Shown here one piece after another: positions 1 to 7,414 of a stretch of DNA of 64,000 nucleotides. The stretch covers positions 124,001 through 188,000 of the forward strand of contig NZ_FOWE01000010.1 in assembly GCF_900115395.1 (NCBI RefSeq). The letters are read 5' to 3'. The translations under genes and the position numbers were made by a program. The DNA comes from Geodermatophilus obscurus (GTDB lineage Bacteria > Actinomycetota > Actinomycetes > Mycobacteriales > Geodermatophilaceae). The notes below the pieces were generated by a model. That model was not told where the DNA came from. It did no database searches and was given only the letters and a program-made list of their open reading frames with translations. The stretch's first letter is position 1. Each line of letters begins with the position of its first letter.

Positions 1-1057
1 TGCTCGCCCGGACGTTGAGCGCCCGGACGCGGTCGGGGTCCTCGTCAAGCAGGCGCGCCCGCAGCACCTCGCCGAAGAGATGGTGGTAGCGGTACCACCG
101 ACGGCGGTCGTCGAGCGGGACCAGGAAGAGGTTTCCGCGCTCGAGAGCCTCGAGCATCGCCTTGCCGCCGTCCTGACCGGTGACGGCATCGCAGAGGGGA
201 CCCGTGAGCCGGCTCAGGACGGACGTCTGCAGCAGGAAGCTGCGCACCCGTTCCGGCTGGCGTTGGAGGACCTCCTCGACCAGGTAGTCGACGACGAATC
301 GGTCGTCCCCGGCGAAGCCCGCGATGAAGCTCGCCACGTCGTTGCGACCCTGCATCGAGAGCGCCGCCAGTTGCAGCGCGGCGATCCACCCTTCGGTACG
401 TCCTTCGAGCGCGGCGACCTCACCGGCCGTCAGGGTCAGCCCCATCACGTCGCCCAGGTAGGTCTCAGCCTCGTCCGGCGCGAAGCGCAGGTCGGCGGCA
501 CGGACCTCGACCAGCTCACCCCGTGCCCGGAGCCGCGCCAGCGGCAGCGGCGGGTCGACCCGGGTGGCGATGACCAGGTGGATCTGCGGCGGGAGGTGGT
601 CCAGGAGGAAGCCGACGCCGTCGTGGACGTCCCCCGCCTCGATGACGTGGTAGTCGTCGAGGACCAGCACGAGCTCGTCCGGGACGGACTGCAGCTCGTT
701 GAGCAGGGTGGCCAGCACCGCGTCCGTCGCCGACTGCGGCGACTGCAGGAGTGCGAGCGCCTGCGCACCCACATCCGGAACGGCCGTCCTCACAGCGCTC
801 ACCAGGTACGTCCAGAACGTCGTCGGATCGTCGTCCCGCTGATCGAGGGACAGCCAGGCCACGAGCGTGCCGTCTGTCCGGGCCGCCGCAAGCCACTCCG
901 TCAGCAGGGTGGTCTTCCCGAACCCGGCCGGCGCGGACACCAGCACGAGCGGCGGCATCTCTCCACGGCTCACGCGGTCCACGAGCCTCGGGCGCGCGAC
1001 CAGGCCACGACGCCGCCTCGGCACGTGCAGCTTGGTCTCGAGCAGAGGGCCTGCCAC
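1..1057 (-). CDS. MalT/LuxR-type ATPase transcriptional regulator (C-terminus outside window)
   Basis: Reading leftwards from a GTG at 1057 (GGGAGG six bases upstream) the frame stays open to the window edge, about 352 residues. Residues about 40-50 read SAPAGFGKTT, a Walker A P-loop. Further on are LVLVLDDYHVIE (Walker B) and WIAALQLAALSM, both typical of the STAND ATPase module of MalT-like regulators. The family (MalT, AcoK and relatives) binds an inducer and ATP, oligomerises and activates promoters through a C-terminal LuxR helix-turn-helix, which would lie beyond base 1. The effector cannot be told from this part. A second GTG at 1063 directly abuts the ribosome site and is less likely as start. 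Confidence 0.85.
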   Translation of the reverse strand, partial: MAGPLLETKLHVPRRRRGLVARPRLVDRVSRGEMPPLVLVSAPAGFGKTTLLTEWLAAARTDGTLVAWLSLDQRDDDPTTFWTYLVSAVRTAVPDVGAQALALLQSPQSATDAVLATLLNELQSVPDELVLVLDDYHVIEAGDVHDGVGFLLDHLPPQIHLVIATRVDPPLPLARLRARGELVEVRAADLRFAPDEAETYLGDVMGLTLTAGEVAALEGRTEGWIAALQLAALSMQGRNDVASFIAGFAGDDRFVVDYLVEEVLQRQPERVRSFLLQTSVLSRLTGPLCDAVTGQDGGKAMLEALERGNLFLVPLDDRRRWYRYHHLFGEVLRARLLDEDPDRVRALNVRAS

Positions 1058-1139
1058 GACCACCTCCCGGAGGGGTCAAGGAACCCTGTGCGGAGCGCAT
1101 GGTGCCAGCGCGGACCGCCGGCGTCGACACCCCTCGTCG

Positions 1140-1391
1140 TCAGGCCGCCCCGCGAAGGAGGATGCGAGCGCGGAGCCGGTGCAGCCGCGGCATCAGGCCG
1201 TACATGACGATCGGTACTGCCACGGTGGCCAGCAGGAACGTGCGCAGGACGACCGGGACGTCCTCCAGCACGCTGCTCATCGCCAGATTGAGCACGGTCA
1301 ACGTGGGCAGGACGGCGAGCCAGATCATCAGCGCCAGCTGGTGCCTCGACGGTGGCGGAACCGGGGTGGGGTCGGGTCGATCAGTGGACAT
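1140..1391 (-). CDS. Small two-helix membrane protein
   Basis: An 83-residue protein with a proline-rich cytoplasmic-looking start (MSTDRPDPTPVPPPSRHQ), two hydrophobic segments at about residues 20-40 and 45-65, and an Arg-rich end (LHRLRARILLRG). I do not recognise a named family. It lies 31 bases downstream of the flavoprotein gene on the same strand and is probably its operon partner. Confidence 0.7.
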   Translation of the reverse strand: MSTDRPDPTPVPPPSRHQLALMIWLAVLPTLTVLNLAMSSVLEDVPVVLRTFLLATVAVPIVMYGLMPRLHRLRARILLRGAA

Positions 1392-1422
1392 GTCGTGCTC
1401 CTTCTCTCTCGTTCGCGGTAGG

Positions 1423-2418
1423 TCAGAACCCGTGTCGGCGGTCGCCGAGGACGGCAGCGGTCAGGCCAGCTTCGAGCGCGGCCGAGAAGCAGCCGCCGGT
1501 CGAGTGGTGGTCGTCCACCGCGCGCTCGACGTCCTCCTGCACCAGATCGGCGTTGATGGCGATCGCCGCCGCGATGGCGGCACCGGCCGACGCGATCACC
1601 TGGGCGCGCGGGTCGACGACGTTCCCGGCGGCCCACACGCCGTAGGCGCTGGTCCGACCGGTGGCGTCGACCGCGACGAAGCCGGCGTCGTCGACCTCGC
1701 ACCCCAGTCCCGTCAGCAGGCCGTCGGGGTGCGGCACGTTGCTGGGCCGGATGACGACCGCCGCTCGCGGGATCAACCGACCGTCGGCCAGCTGGACGCC
1801 GGTCAACCGGTCCGCCTCGACGACGAGCCGGGCAACCTCACCCCGGACGATCTGGATGCCGCGCGCCTCCAGATGGAGGCGTTCGGCCGAGGTCAGGTCG
1901 TAGGTGTGGGCGAAGAAGACGACGTCGTCGGACCACTGGCGCACGAGTTGCGCGTGCTGGACCGACCCAGCCTGGGTGCCCAGCACGCCCAGGGGCTCGT
2001 CCCGGACCTCCCACCCGTGGCAGTACGGGCAGTGCAGCAGGTCCCGGCCCCAGCGCTCGCGGACGCCCGGGATGCCCGGTAGCTCGTCGCGGACGCCGGT
2101 GGTGACCAGGATCCGTCGGGCGTTGAGCACTCCGCCGCCGGCGAGCCGGACGTGAAGGCCCGGTTCGATGCCGACCACCCGGTCCTCGATCAGTTCGACG
2201 CCGTAGCCGGCCACCTCCATCCGGCCGGCGGCCGGCAGGTCGCCGGGGGGCATCCCGTCGCGGGACAAGAAGCCCTGCATGTGCACCGCCGGTGCGTTGC
2301 GCGGTGCGCCGGCGTCGACGACGGCGACCCGTCGTCGGGCCCGGCCCAGCACCAGAGCCGCACTCAGGCCGGCCGCTCCGCCGCCGACCACCACCACGTC
2401 GTAGACCATCGCCTCCAT
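1423..2418 (-). CDS. Thioredoxin-reductase-like NAD(P)/FAD oxidoreductase
   Basis: A 331-residue two-dinucleotide-domain flavoprotein. The N-terminus MVYDVVVVGGGAAGLSAALVL is the FAD GxGxxG fold. CPYCHGWE at about residue 135 is the redox-active CxxC region seen in actinobacterial TrxB-like proteins that stand outside the thioredoxin operon. Near the C-terminus, GVWAAGNVVDPRAQVI is the second FAD contact. The ATG at 2418 has GGAGG eight bases upstream; a GTG at 2427 sits too close to it. Family members transfer electrons from NAD(P)H to disulfides or ferredoxin-type partners; the substrate is unknown. It is divergent from the XRE-cupin gene at 2510, so that regulator may control it. Confidence 0.88.
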   Translation of the reverse strand: MEAMVYDVVVVGGGAAGLSAALVLGRARRRVAVVDAGAPRNAPAVHMQGFLSRDGMPPGDLPAAGRMEVAGYGVELIEDRVVGIEPGLHVRLAGGGVLNARRILVTTGVRDELPGIPGVRERWGRDLLHCPYCHGWEVRDEPLGVLGTQAGSVQHAQLVRQWSDDVVFFAHTYDLTSAERLHLEARGIQIVRGEVARLVVEADRLTGVQLADGRLIPRAAVVIRPSNVPHPDGLLTGLGCEVDDAGFVAVDATGRTSAYGVWAAGNVVDPRAQVIASAGAAIAAAIAINADLVQEDVERAVDDHHSTGGCFSAALEAGLTAAVLGDRRHGF

Positions 2419-2478
2419 GGCGATCACCTCCGCCGCGAAGACTCCGCGCGACGGTCAGGCGGCGACAAGATCCGTTGC

Positions 2479-2492
2479 TGTTCCTGGGAACA
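2479..2492. promoter_or_regulatory. Palindrome between divergent flavoprotein and XRE-cupin genes
   Basis: TGTTCC-TG-GGAACA is a perfect 6+2+6 inverted repeat. It lies 18 bases before the GTG of the XRE-cupin regulator and 61 bases before the flavoprotein start. Its position and symmetry fit an operator for the dimeric XRE regulator acting on both genes. Binding is inferred. Confidence 0.5.
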
Positions 2493-2509
2493 CCTGGTGA
2501 GGTGACGGC

Positions 2510-3103
2510 GTGGAGCAGCCGGCAGCGATCCAGGCCGCTCTGGCCGGCGTCGGTCCCAGGCTCCGGCGCGCGCGGGCGCTGCGGCAGATCACGCTGACCG
2601 AGCTGGCCGCCGCGACCGGCATCTCCAAGAGCACCCTGAGCCGGCTGGAATCCGGCCAGCGCAAGCCCAGTCTCGAACTGCTCCTGCCGATCGCCCACGC
2701 TCACCAGATCCCGCTCGACGAGCTGGTCGGCGCGCCCGAGATCGGCGACCCCCGCGTGCGCTTCACCCCGCGCAACCGCAACGGCCGCACCGTCGTGCCG
2801 CTGACCCGGCAGCCCGGCGGCATCCAGGCGTGGAAGACGATCATCCCGCCGGAGCCCGGCGAACCCGAGCTCCGCACCCACGAGGGCTACGAGTGGCTCT
2901 ACGTGCTGGCCGGCCGGGTGCGACTCCTCCTCGCCGACCACGACATCACCCTGGGCCCCGGCGAGGCCGCCGAGTTCGACACCCGCGTGCCGCACTGGTT
3001 CGGGCCGGCCGGCGACCAGCCGGTGGAGGTCCTCAGCCTTCTCGGTAGGCAGGGTGAACGCATCCACGTCCGAGCCGCTCCACGGCGGAGGACGGACGGA
3101 TAG
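2510..3103 (+). CDS. XRE-family regulator with C-terminal cupin domain
   Basis: A 197-residue protein. Residues about 13-65 form a helix-turn-helix of the Cro/C1 type (LRRARALRQITLTELAAATG, then ISKSTLSRLESGQRKPS). Residues about 105-185 form a cupin with the motifs HEGYEWLYVLAGRVRLLL and GPGEAAEFDTRVPHW. This is the usual plan of small-molecule-sensing repressors such as PuuR and SutR. The GTG start follows GGTGAGGTGACGGC. It is divergent from the thioredoxin-reductase-like gene, with a perfect palindrome between them. Confidence 0.92.
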   Translation: MEQPAAIQAALAGVGPRLRRARALRQITLTELAAATGISKSTLSRLESGQRKPSLELLLPIAHAHQIPLDELVGAPEIGDPRVRFTPRNRNGRTVVPLTRQPGGIQAWKTIIPPEPGEPELRTHEGYEWLYVLAGRVRLLLADHDITLGPGEAAEFDTRVPHWFGPAGDQPVEVLSLLGRQGERIHVRAAPRRRTDG

Positions 3104-3228
3104 CGGAACCCGGCACGGAATCACCACACCGGTCACCAGGTGATGTGATCCCCCGTTCCTCCCCCTTCTCCAGGCTTCGAGTCGTGAACCGGCAGCTGCC
3201 GGTACCCATTTGGACCGAGGAGTCGGAC

Positions 3229-3918
3229 GTGACCATCACGACGTCGATGCTCGCGCGGGCAGCCGGGATGTCCGCCGTGCTGTCCGGGCTGCTGTACATC
3301 GTCATCCAGCCCATCCATCCGGAGGAGAACGCCGCCACGGTCACCAGCACCGCCTGGGTGGTCGTCGCGGCGATGACCATCGCCATGGCCGTCCTCGGCC
3401 TGGTCGGTGCCTCGGGGATCTACTTCCGCCAGGTGCGCGAGTCCGGTCTGCTGGGCCTGGTCGGCTACCTCATGTTCGGGTCGTTCTACCTGGCCGTGAC
3501 CGCGTGGACCTTCGTCGAGGTGTTCGTCCTCCCACGGATCGCCGACGAGGCACCGCAGTTCGTGGACGACTTCCTGGGCATTCCCGCCGGCGTCTCCGCC
3601 CAGGGCGATGTCGGTGGCCTGCCGCTGCTCTTCACGGTCGTCAGCGGGCTGTACCTGGTCGGCGGCCTGGCGTTCGGCATCGCCGTGTACCGCGCCGGCA
3701 TCCTGCACCGTGGGGCAGCCGCGCTGCTGGCCGCCGGGACCGCCGCGTCCCTCGCCGCCGCGGTGCTGCCCCACGCCGTGGGCAGGTACGCGGCCGTGCC
3801 CGTCGGCATGGCGATGGTGTGGCTGGGCTGGTCTCTCTGGTCCGAGCAGCGCACGTCGGCGACGCCGTCCGTGGCCCAGCGCTCCGGCTCGGACCGCGAC
3901 CCGGTGCCGGCACGATGA
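3229..3918 (+). CDS. Polytopic membrane protein of unknown function
   Basis: A 229-residue protein with about six hydrophobic helices (for example AAGMSAVLSGLLYIVIQP near the start and AALLAAGTAASLAAAVLPHA late). The GTG at 3229 has GAGGAG six bases upstream; an upstream ATG at 3145 in the same frame lacks a ribosome site. The end is basic and Ser-rich. It overlaps the next gene by ATGA, so the two are translationally coupled. No family is recognised beyond 'hypothetical membrane protein'. An imperfect inverted repeat at about 3120-3150 (ATCAC...GTGAT) lies upstream. Confidence 0.75.
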   Translation: MTITTSMLARAAGMSAVLSGLLYIVIQPIHPEENAATVTSTAWVVVAAMTIAMAVLGLVGASGIYFRQVRESGLLGLVGYLMFGSFYLAVTAWTFVEVFVLPRIADEAPQFVDDFLGIPAGVSAQGDVGGLPLLFTVVSGLYLVGGLAFGIAVYRAGILHRGAAALLAAGTAASLAAAVLPHAVGRYAAVPVGMAMVWLGWSLWSEQRTSATPSVAQRSGSDRDPVPAR

Positions 3919-4646
3919 CCGCCAACCGCAGGTCGGTCGTCGACGAGCCGCGTCGCGACGTGCCGGTGCTGCCTGCACCCCGGGAGGGCAGCCCGCGGCG
4001 GGGGCCAGGCCCGGGGACCTGGCTGGTGCCCCTCGGGCTGATCGCGTTGAGCCTCGTCCCGATCATCGCCGGTTCGCTCCGGCTGGTCGAGCTGTCGGGC
4101 GGGGCGGCGATCCTGCCGGCCAAGCCCACGTCGCCGCTGCCGCTCGTGCTGCACATCGTCAGCGCGAGCCTCTACTCCGTCCTGGGTGCGTTCCAGTTCT
4201 CCTCCGGTTTCCGGCGGCGCAGGCCCGGCTGGCATCGCGTCGCCGGACGGCTCCTGGTGGTGCTCGGGCTGGTGGTCGCTCTGTCGGCCCTGTGGCTGAC
4301 CATCTTCACTCCCCTCTTCGAGGGTTCGGGCCGGCTCTACCAGGTGTTCCGGCTGGTGTTCGGCTCGGCGATGGTGCTCAGCATCGTCCTGGGCTTCCTG
4401 GCCATCCGTCGTCGCGACGTGGCCCGGCACCGGGCATGGATGATCCGGGCGTACGCGATCGCGCTGGCCGCCGGCGCTCAGGTGTTCACGCTCGGGATCG
4501 GGGAGGCGATCGTCGGCAAGGGCGACACCAGCAACGCCCTCTTCGCCGGCGCAGGCTGGGTGATCAACCTCGCTGTCGCGGAGTGGGTGATCCGCCGGCG
4601 CCCGGCTCGACGCGTCGTCCCGGCTCGAGCGCGCGCACAGCGATGA
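3915..4646 (+). CDS. DUF2306-type membrane protein
   Basis: A 243-residue protein with a cytoplasmic-looking N-terminus rich in Pro/Arg and about seven hydrophobic segments. The region LHIVSASLYSVLGAFQFSSG, then RRPGWHRVAGRLL, and later RHRAWMIRAYAIALAAGAQV match the His-containing repeats of DUF2306 proteins, whose function is unknown (the histidines suggest metal or haem contact). The ATG at 3915 overlaps the stop of the previous membrane gene by four bases. Confidence 0.8.
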   Translation: MTANRRSVVDEPRRDVPVLPAPREGSPRRGPGPGTWLVPLGLIALSLVPIIAGSLRLVELSGGAAILPAKPTSPLPLVLHIVSASLYSVLGAFQFSSGFRRRRPGWHRVAGRLLVVLGLVVALSALWLTIFTPLFEGSGRLYQVFRLVFGSAMVLSIVLGFLAIRRRDVARHRAWMIRAYAIALAAGAQVFTLGIGEAIVGKGDTSNALFAGAGWVINLAVAEWVIRRRPARRVVPARARAQR

Positions 4647-4889
4647 ATCGGCGCCATCCGCAGCCCTGCCCCACACGCGCTGACACATCCAGCGCTGCGG
4701 CCGCCGCCGGCAGGGCGACTTCTACCTGCGCCGCCCCACGAAGCCCACGTCCACGAAACGGAGGGCCGATGCCCACCACGCGGCTCGACAACGTGACAAC
4801 GCCGTCCAGCTGACCATCGGCAGCAAGCGACAGGCTCCTCGTCCCGTCCACCCCGGCAACGTCCAGACTCCAGACTCGGAGAGCACGAC

Positions 4890-5039
4890 ATGACAGAGAA
4901 CCGAATGCCCCATCCCGTCCGCGTCGACGCAACGCTGGACCCGTCGCTCTCCCGCGGGTCGTGGCGGGTGAAGTGGCTGCTGCTGATCCCGCACGTCGTC
5001 GTGCTGGTCATCCTGTGGGTGGCCATCGCCCTGAAGTAG
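4890..5039 (+). pseudogene. Truncated DUF4389 membrane protein remnant
   Basis: A 49-residue frame, [20 protein letters not shown] through [20 protein letters not shown], ending in a TAG. DUF4389 proteins begin with exactly this pattern (PVRVDGxLDPxLSRxLWLVKWLLAIPH...) but continue for 100-200 residues with further helices. Only the first helix remains. A tiny 14-codon frame with its own GGAGG (ATG at 4770) precedes it. I read the segment as a 3'-deleted gene; a real single-helix protein cannot be excluded. Confidence 0.6.
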
Positions 5040-5589
5040 GGACCTGGCGGGCTTCCCTGCACTCGATCCGGGACCTGAGGAGGGTGCCGGCCGGACAGCG
5101 GATGCTGACTACGGCGGCGCGGGTGACGACAGCGGCATCTCCCTGATACCCACCGGCAACAACCACGGCAATGGCGATGAGGCAATGGCCCTCGCGATGC
5201 CCTCGTGTCGACAGAGGCACGCTGGAGGCACGGTCGATGGCAGATGGCCGTCCGACCAGGGGTTCGGAACGCTATGAGCCCTGGCCTTCCAAGCTGGCCA
5301 TGCCGGTTCGATCCCGGTCACCCGCTCCACGCGTCTCCGTAGCGCACCCGGCCTTACAGGCGTTGTGGCGAGGCTCTGGAGGAGCCCCCGGACGGCCCGT
5401 CCCTGCGCACCCCAGCGCACGCCCGCCGCTTCCCCGCCACCGCCTCGACGGCCCAGTCGTGACGATGCCGTCCCGATCACCGATCGTGCTGCAGGGCGAC
5501 CACACTGAGCCAGACCGGATGCATGGCGCCGCCCCCCGGCTGACCCGTGGTGGGCACGGGGGGTCTCGATCACCGGAGTACTGAGCCGC
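5040..5589. other. Gene-poor stretch with a tRNA-Gly-like 3' half
   Basis: No convincing protein gene on either strand. The recognisable content is the tRNA-like segment ending at 5329-5333 (listed separately). A seven-base-pair hairpin GCCGCTC/GAGCGGC at 5585-5604 overlaps the stop codon of the TetR gene and could help end its transcript. Confidence 0.6.
5292..5333 (+). repeat. tRNA-Gly 3'-end-like sequence, copy 1
   Basis: Bases 5301-5333 are identical to 15595-15627; extended left to 5292 the match is 42 bases with two differences. The sequence folds as a T-arm (GCCGG-TTCGATC-CCGGT) followed by CACCCGC-T-CCA, the acceptor 3' strand, discriminator U and encoded CCA of a tRNA-Gly. Upstream CTGGC-CTTCCAA-GCTGG forms an anticodon arm with anticodon TCC, and GTTC/GAGC could form a D stem. 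However, the 5' acceptor strand that should read GCGGGTG is absent (GACCAGG instead), so this is not a working tRNA. Confidence 0.7.
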
Positions 5590-6222
5590 TCATCGAGGAG
5601 CGGCCGCTCGCTCGTCGTCGGTGCGCTGCGCGGAGTGGCGACCGGTTCCGCGGGGGCCCAGGGTCAGGACGCCCGCTACCTGCCGCGCCGCCGCAGCAGC
5701 GTCGGAGCCGAGGCTCGTGGGCAGGGCACCGGTGATCCACAGACTCGCGAAGCCGTGCACCATCGACCAGGCGGCCAGGCTGGCGGTCCGGGCGTCGGGT
5801 CCAGTTGCCTCGGGGGAGGCTGCGCTGATCCCGCTCTGCAGAGCGGTGGTGCTCCGCTGGCGCGCCGCGCGGACGTCGGCGTCGTCCGGCTCGTACAGGT
5901 CCGGGCGGAACATGACCTCGAAGTGGGCTCGGTGGGTGACGGCGAACTCGACGTAGGCGACGCCGACCTCGAGGAAGTCTCCGGTGCCCTTCAGCGCCTC
6001 GGTCAGCTGGTCGGCGAGCAGGTGGAAGCCCTCGGTGGCGATCGCGGTCAGCAGCCCGGTCTTGTCGCCGAAGTGGTGCGCCGGTGCCGCGTGGGAGACG
6101 CCGGCGCGCCGAGCCAGTTCGCGCAGGCTGACCCGGGCCGGCCCGACCTCCTCGATCATCCCCGCCGCCTGGCGCAGCAGTTCCCGGCGCAGGTCACCGT
6201 GGTGGTAGGGGCGGTCCGCCAT
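5590..6222 (-). CDS. TetR/AcrR-family regulator (WHG-type C-terminus)
   Basis: A 210-residue protein. The start MADRPYHHGDLRRELLRQA and the helix-turn-helix VSLRELARRAGVSHAAPAHH (about residues 30-52) are typical of TetR members with the WHG ligand-binding domain. It is divergent from the DoxX-DUF3291 fusion gene at 6314. The 91-base intergenic space holds a perfect palindrome overlapping a -35 box, so self-regulation and repression of the neighbour are likely. Its ligand is unknown. Confidence 0.92.
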   Translation of the reverse strand: MADRPYHHGDLRRELLRQAAGMIEEVGPARVSLRELARRAGVSHAAPAHHFGDKTGLLTAIATEGFHLLADQLTEALKGTGDFLEVGVAYVEFAVTHRAHFEVMFRPDLYEPDDADVRAARQRSTTALQSGISAASPEATGPDARTASLAAWSMVHGFASLWITGALPTSLGSDAAAAARQVAGVLTLGPRGTGRHSAQRTDDERAAAPR

Positions 6223-6245
6223 GAGCGGAGCCTAGGCCGACAATT

Positions 6246-6279
6246 TTGTCATTGACAAGTTCGCCGTGTCGGGTCAAAT
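6246..6279 (+). promoter_or_regulatory. Promoter with overlapping TetR-type operator
   Basis: TTGTCA-T-TGACAA (6246-6258) is a perfect inverted repeat. Its right half is part of a consensus -35 TTGACA (6252-6257). Sixteen bases downstream lies TCAAAT (6274-6279), a fair -10 for the plus-strand gene at 6314. An operator placed on the -35 would block polymerase. The partner is inferred to be the adjacent TetR protein. Confidence 0.65.
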
Positions 6280-6313
6280 CTAGCCATCGTCAAGTTCTCG
6301 GGAGGAGGGCGTC

Positions 6314-7267
6314 ATGACCCCCTTGTTCGTCCTGATCGGCGCGTCCGGCGTCGTGTTCGTCGTCTCCGCTGCGACGTCGCGGTCGCTGCACGGGCACCAG
6401 ACCACCGCACTCCGAGGTGGACTGGCCGCGATGTTTGCCCTGACCGGCACTACCCACTTCGTGGCCCTACGGGAGGACCTGATCGCGATGGTGCCGCCGG
6501 CGCTGCCGGCGCCCGGGTTGCTGGTCACCGTGACCGGGGTCCTGGAGTTGGCCGGAGCGGTCGGGCTGCTGTGGCGGCCCACCGCGCGCTGGTCGGCCGT
6601 GGGCCTGACCGGCCTGCTGGTCGCGATGTTCCCTGCCAACGTCCACGCCGCACTGTCCGGCAGCGGACTGAACGGCGAGGCGCCCACCCCGCTCGGTGTC
6701 CGGACGGTGATCCAGATCGTGTTCATCGCCGCCGCGGTCGCCGTCTGGGCCGGCCTGCGACGGGACGGGCGCAGCGCACCAGCGGAGCGAGGCGACCGTG
6801 CGAGGCAGATCGCGACGCTGCCGCCGGCTCACGGGCCCGCGTATCCGTCCTCCCCCGGGGTGGTGATGGTCTCCCGGTTGGAGCTGCGATCCCTGCGGGA
6901 CGTCCCGGGGTTCCTCCGCGCTGCACTGCGTCTGCGGCGCGCCTTCCGGACCTCGGCCGGCGCCATCACGCTGCGGCTGGCCGCCAGCCCGCTGGCCGGG
7001 ACGTTCTGGACCTGGTCGTCGTGGGCCGACGAGCCGGCGCTGCAGGAGTACACCCGGTCGCGTCTCCACGTAGGCGTCATGCGGTCCTACCGCACCAGCA
7101 TGCGGGGCTCGGCGTTCCACGTCCTCGACCCCGCGCAGGTCGAGGTGCCCACGACCTGGGCCGAGGTGCGCGCGCTGACCGGGTCGATCCGGACGGACTC
7201 GGAGTCCTCGTCGGATCGGTCTCATGCCGTGACGGGTGCGGGGCAGACCCCCGAACCGGAGAACTGA
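6314..7267 (+). CDS. DoxX-like membrane domain fused to DUF3291 domain
   Basis: A 317-residue protein, ATG preceded by GGAGGAG. Residues 1-155 hold four hydrophobic helices with a DoxX-like pattern (FALTGTTHFVALREDLIAMV, then VTGVLELAGAVGLLWRPTAR). After a charged linker, residues about 178-290 form a soluble domain (VSRLELRSLRDVPGFLRAAL, later FWTWSSWADEPALQEYTRS) that matches DUF3291, a dimeric alpha/beta-barrel related to antibiotic-biosynthesis monooxygenases. Both halves usually occur as separate proteins. The TetR protein next door probably represses it. A substrate-linked detoxification role is only a guess. Confidence 0.8.
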   Translation: MTPLFVLIGASGVVFVVSAATSRSLHGHQTTALRGGLAAMFALTGTTHFVALREDLIAMVPPALPAPGLLVTVTGVLELAGAVGLLWRPTARWSAVGLTGLLVAMFPANVHAALSGSGLNGEAPTPLGVRTVIQIVFIAAAVAVWAGLRRDGRSAPAERGDRARQIATLPPAHGPAYPSSPGVVMVSRLELRSLRDVPGFLRAALRLRRAFRTSAGAITLRLAASPLAGTFWTWSSWADEPALQEYTRSRLHVGVMRSYRTSMRGSAFHVLDPAQVEVPTTWAEVRALTGSIRTDSESSSDRSHAVTGAGQTPEPEN

Positions 7268-7278
7268 ACGTCGAACGC

Positions 7279-7311
7279 CTGGGGGCGACGCGGCGCATGC
7301 GTCGCCCCCAG
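7279..7311 (+). terminator. Strong hairpin after the DoxX-DUF3291 gene
   Basis: CTGGGGGCGACGC and its exact complement flank a seven-base loop (GGCGCAT), giving 13 perfect base pairs just 11 bases after the stop codon. No T-run follows, as is common in high-GC actinobacteria. Confidence 0.65.
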
Positions 7312-7348
7312 CCCCCACGTTCCCGTGGCACAGGACAAGGAGACGGGT

Positions 7349-7414
7349 ATGACGAGCAGCTTCCTCGATGCCGACCACCGCGACCGGGCCCAGGGACAGG
7401 AGGCCGTGGCATGA
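7349..7414 (+). CDS. 21-residue reading frame coupled to the hydrolase gene
   Basis: ATG at 7349, preceded by AAGGAGACGGGT, encodes MTSSFLDADHRDRAQGQEAV plus one Ala and ends in a TGA that overlaps the ATG of the next gene (ATGA). It could be a leader peptide that feeds ribosomes to the hydrolase start, or the fused ends of a gene that lost its middle. No family is recognised. Confidence 0.35.
   Translation: MTSSFLDADHRDRAQGQEAVA

Noticed and set aside
5254-5329. A complete tRNA-Gly(TCC) gene
   Set aside because: D, anticodon and T arms can be drawn, but the 5' acceptor strand does not pair with CACCCGC, so no functional tRNA is supported.
5109-5573. Minus-strand protein containing RVTGIEPAW
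   Set aside because: This peptide is the well-known false translation of a reversed tRNA 3' end; the same happens at 15490-16026.
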